NCBI GenBank assembly: GCA_963832875.1
Contig: CAWHWB010000003.1
Span: 124,001 to 188,000 of the forward strand
Direction: 5' to 3'
Length of the DNA: 64,000 nt
DNA from: AP-15 sp963832875
Lineage (GTDB): Bacteria; Pseudomonadota; Alphaproteobacteria; ATCC43930; CGMCC-115725
Part shown: one piece after another, positions 62,484 through 64,000 of the stretch
Position numbering within the stretch: the stretch's first letter is position 1
How the letters are laid out: each line of letters starts with the position of its first letter
Program-made: the position numbers and the translations under genes
The notes under the pieces: generated by a model
What the model saw: only the letters and a program-made list of their open reading frames with translations
Told to the model about the DNA's origin: nothing
Database searches by the model: none

Positions 62484-62729
62484 CCGGAAGCCTCCAGCGC
62501 GTAGCCAGCCCGACCCTATTCTTTATCCACCCGCATAAGCCAACATTTTCGGTCTGCTTTCGTCCGCAGAAACCGGCGCTGCCGCAGCTGCGGAAGAGCC
62601 GGAATTGACCGGGCCGTCGGCCCGGCCCTTCGCGGCTCGAATTTAATTCACATCGGGTCGGCTTCGGTCGACCGCCGCCTGAGCGGGGGCGACGGCAAGT
62701 ATTGGAAGCCTTCTCCTCCCAGATGAGGC
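62484..62729. other. intergenic region upstream of the kinase gene
   Basis: About 250 bases between the kinase start and the glnA terminator. It includes a perfect inverted repeat CCGGGCC-GTC-GGCCCGG (62609-62625) and the palindrome CCGCAGCTGCGG near 62583. Neither is followed by a T run; either may be a protein site or a weak terminator. Confidence 0.5.
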
Positions 62730-62765
62730 AAGAAGGAAAAAAAGACGCGCCCCGAGAGGCGCGTC
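62730..62765 (-). terminator. rho-independent terminator of glnA
   Basis: On the minus strand: GACGCGCC-TCTCGG-GGCGCGTC (plus-strand coordinates 62744-62765, eight perfect pairs with a six-base loop) followed by TTTTTTT and CCTTCTT (62743-62730). It starts 26 bases after the glnA stop codon and is the cleanest terminator in the window. Confidence 0.95.
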
Positions 62766-62790
62766 CGTGCCGGCGGCTGCCGGGGTCGGG

Positions 62791-64000
62791 TCAGACCGAA
62801 TAATACATCTGGTATTCGATCGGGTGGGGGGTGTGCTCGAAATTGTACACTTCCTCCCATTTCAACTCGATATAGGATTCGATCTGGTCCTTGTTGAAGA
62901 CCTCGCCCTTTAGCAGAAACGCGTGGTCATGAGCGAGCTCGCCCAAGGCCTCGCGCAGCGAGCCGCACACCACCGGCACGTCCTTCAATTCCTCGGGCGG
63001 CAGGTCGTAGAGGTTCTTGTCGATCGGGTCGCCGGGGTGGATCTTGTTCTGGACGCCGTCCAATCCGGCCATCAGCATCGCGGCAAAAGCCAAATAAGGG
63101 TTGGCGGCAGGGTCGGGATAGCGCACCTCGACGCGTTTCGCCTTGGGGTTCGAAACATAGGGGATGCGGCACGAGGCCGAGCGGTTGCGCGAGGAATACG
63201 CCAGCAGCACCGGCGCCTCAAAGCCGGGGATCAGGCGCTTGTAGCTGTTGGTGGTCGGGTTGGTGAAGGCGTTGATCGCCTTGGCGTGGCGGATGATGCC
63301 GCCGATATAGTAGAGTGCGGTTTCACTGAGGTCGGCATAGAGGTTGCCGGCGAACACCGTGTTCTCGCCCTTCCACACCGACTGGTGGGTATGCATGCCC
63401 GAGCCGTTATCGCCTAGGACCGGCTTTGGCATGAAGGTCGCGGTCTTGCCGTATTGCTGGGCGACGCTCTGCACAACGTATTTGTAGATCTGCATGTTGT
63501 CGGCGGTCTTGACCAGGGTCGAATACTGAAAGCCCAACTCGGCCTGCGCCGGCGCCACCTCGTGATGGTGCTTTTCGACCAAGAGCCCCATATCGGCCAT
63601 TACCGAGAGCATCTCGGCCCGAAGATCGGCCTGGCTGTCGACCGGCGGCACCGGGAAATAGCCGCCCTTGATCGGCGGGCGATGGCCGGAATTGCCGTCG
63701 GCGAATTCTTTGCCGGAAACGTAGGGACCCTCCTCGCTGTCGATCGCGTACATCGCCCCGTTCATGCCGACCGAATAGCGCACGTCGTCAAAGATGAAGA
63801 ACTCGGCCTCGGGCCCGAAATAAGCCTTGTCGCCGATCCCGGTCGAAATCAGGTGCCGCTCGGCCTTTTTCGCGGTCGAACGCGGGTCGCGGCCATAGGG
63901 CTGTCCGGTCAGCGGCTCGTGCACGTCGCAAAAAATCACCAGCGAGGTCTGCGCCGCGAACGGGTCGATGACCGCGGTCGAGCAATCCGGCACCAGCATC
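62791..64000 (-). CDS. glnA: glutamine synthetase type I (partial, 5' end outside window)
   Basis: 402 residues visible, running off the right edge; roughly the first 65-70 residues are missing. Glutamine synthetase makes glutamine from glutamate, ammonia and ATP. Visible marks: EAEFFIFDDVRY, GYFPVPPVDSQADLRAEM, the metal/ammonia site KHHHEVAPAQAELGFQY, the catalytic NGSGMHTHQS, NPTTNSYKRLIPGFEAPV, SRNRSASCRIPY, and the adenylylation Tyr loop KNLYDLPPEE, which marks it as the GlnE-regulated I-beta class. It ends in QMYYSV*. Confidence 0.97.
   Translation of the reverse strand, partial: MLVPDCSTAVIDPFAAQTSLVIFCDVHEPLTGQPYGRDPRSTAKKAERHLISTGIGDKAYFGPEAEFFIFDDVRYSVGMNGAMYAIDSEEGPYVSGKEFADGNSGHRPPIKGGYFPVPPVDSQADLRAEMLSVMADMGLLVEKHHHEVAPAQAELGFQYSTLVKTADNMQIYKYVVQSVAQQYGKTATFMPKPVLGDNGSGMHTHQSVWKGENTVFAGNLYADLSETALYYIGGIIRHAKAINAFTNPTTNSYKRLIPGFEAPVLLAYSSRNRSASCRIPYVSNPKAKRVEVRYPDPAANPYLAFAAMLMAGLDGVQNKIHPGDPIDKNLYDLPPEELKDVPVVCGSLREALGELAHDHAFLLKGEVFNKDQIESYIELKWEEVYNFEHTPHPIEYQMYYSV

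Noticed and set aside
62609..62625. Perfect hairpin as a second glnA terminator
   Set aside because: No T run; the real terminator with T7 is already present at 62730-62765.

Overview
This 64 kb window is high-GC DNA that looks like an alphaproteobacterium of the Rhodospirillales type. The evidence is the order rne / mrcA-like PBP1A / prfB, a CheB-CheR-PAS-HWE sensor kinase with a single-domain response regulator, a NepR-like small protein, DUF3501, heptose biosynthesis genes for LPS, and several acyl-CoA and enolase-type catabolic genes. That placement rests on gene content; no phylogeny was run.

Layout. 1-5.4 kb: a VOC protein, a wrecked LLM oxidoreductase, an AT-richer polysaccharide deacetylase, an alpha/beta hydrolase with a coupled small protein, a DsbA-like periplasmic protein and a decayed M48 metalloprotease. 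5.6-16.3 kb: housekeeping block with RNase E, PBP1A, prfB (with its programmed +1 frameshift), RraA-like and VOC proteins, folB and folP. 16.3-20 kb: ubiX, a frameshifted CoA-transferase, an MFS scrap, a membrane protein and a VapBC-type toxin-antitoxin pair. 20-26 kb: a co-directional catabolic set (thiolase, DUF35, SRPBCC, class II aldolase, enolase superfamily, dihydropyrimidinase). 26-34 kb: a secreted protein, HdeD, the DUF1326/DUF2182 pair, a four-gene osmoprotectant ABC transporter and a zinc-finger protein. 34-41.7 kb: a P-loop protein with a Pro-rich repeat partner, a large SAM-cyclase-AAA-TPR regulator, an SDR, a broken heme-binding-type gene and a DUF347 membrane protein. 41.9-45 kb: a NitT/TauT-type ABC transporter and the NepR-like ORF. 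45-50.8 kb: two MFS transporters, an NTF2-like protein, a probable selenoprotein, and cbiD. 51-58.7 kb: small proteins, DUF3501, TPR, TauD, HpcH-like aldolase, tRNA-Leu(CAA), hldD, hldE and a frameshifted LLM oxidoreductase. 59-64 kb: response regulator, CheB/CheR/HWE kinase and the 3' part of glnA with a clear terminator.

The most interesting locus is at 47668-48288. This is a DsbA/FrnE-like oxidoreductase whose only in-frame stop is a TGA exactly where the first cysteine of the CPWC active site should be. A good ribosome binding site lies upstream, full-length family similarity continues downstream, and a stem-loop sits in the right place for a bacterial SECIS element. It reads as a UPWC selenoprotein.

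The window also carries at least seven genes disrupted by single-base shifts or decay (LLM near 1 kb, M48, the PBP1A transglycosylase region, CoA-transferase, heme-binding-like gene, LLM near 58 kb, CheB/CheR kinase). Either this is a population or genome with many pseudogenes, or the assembly has residual indel errors. That should be settled before any one of them is interpreted biologically.
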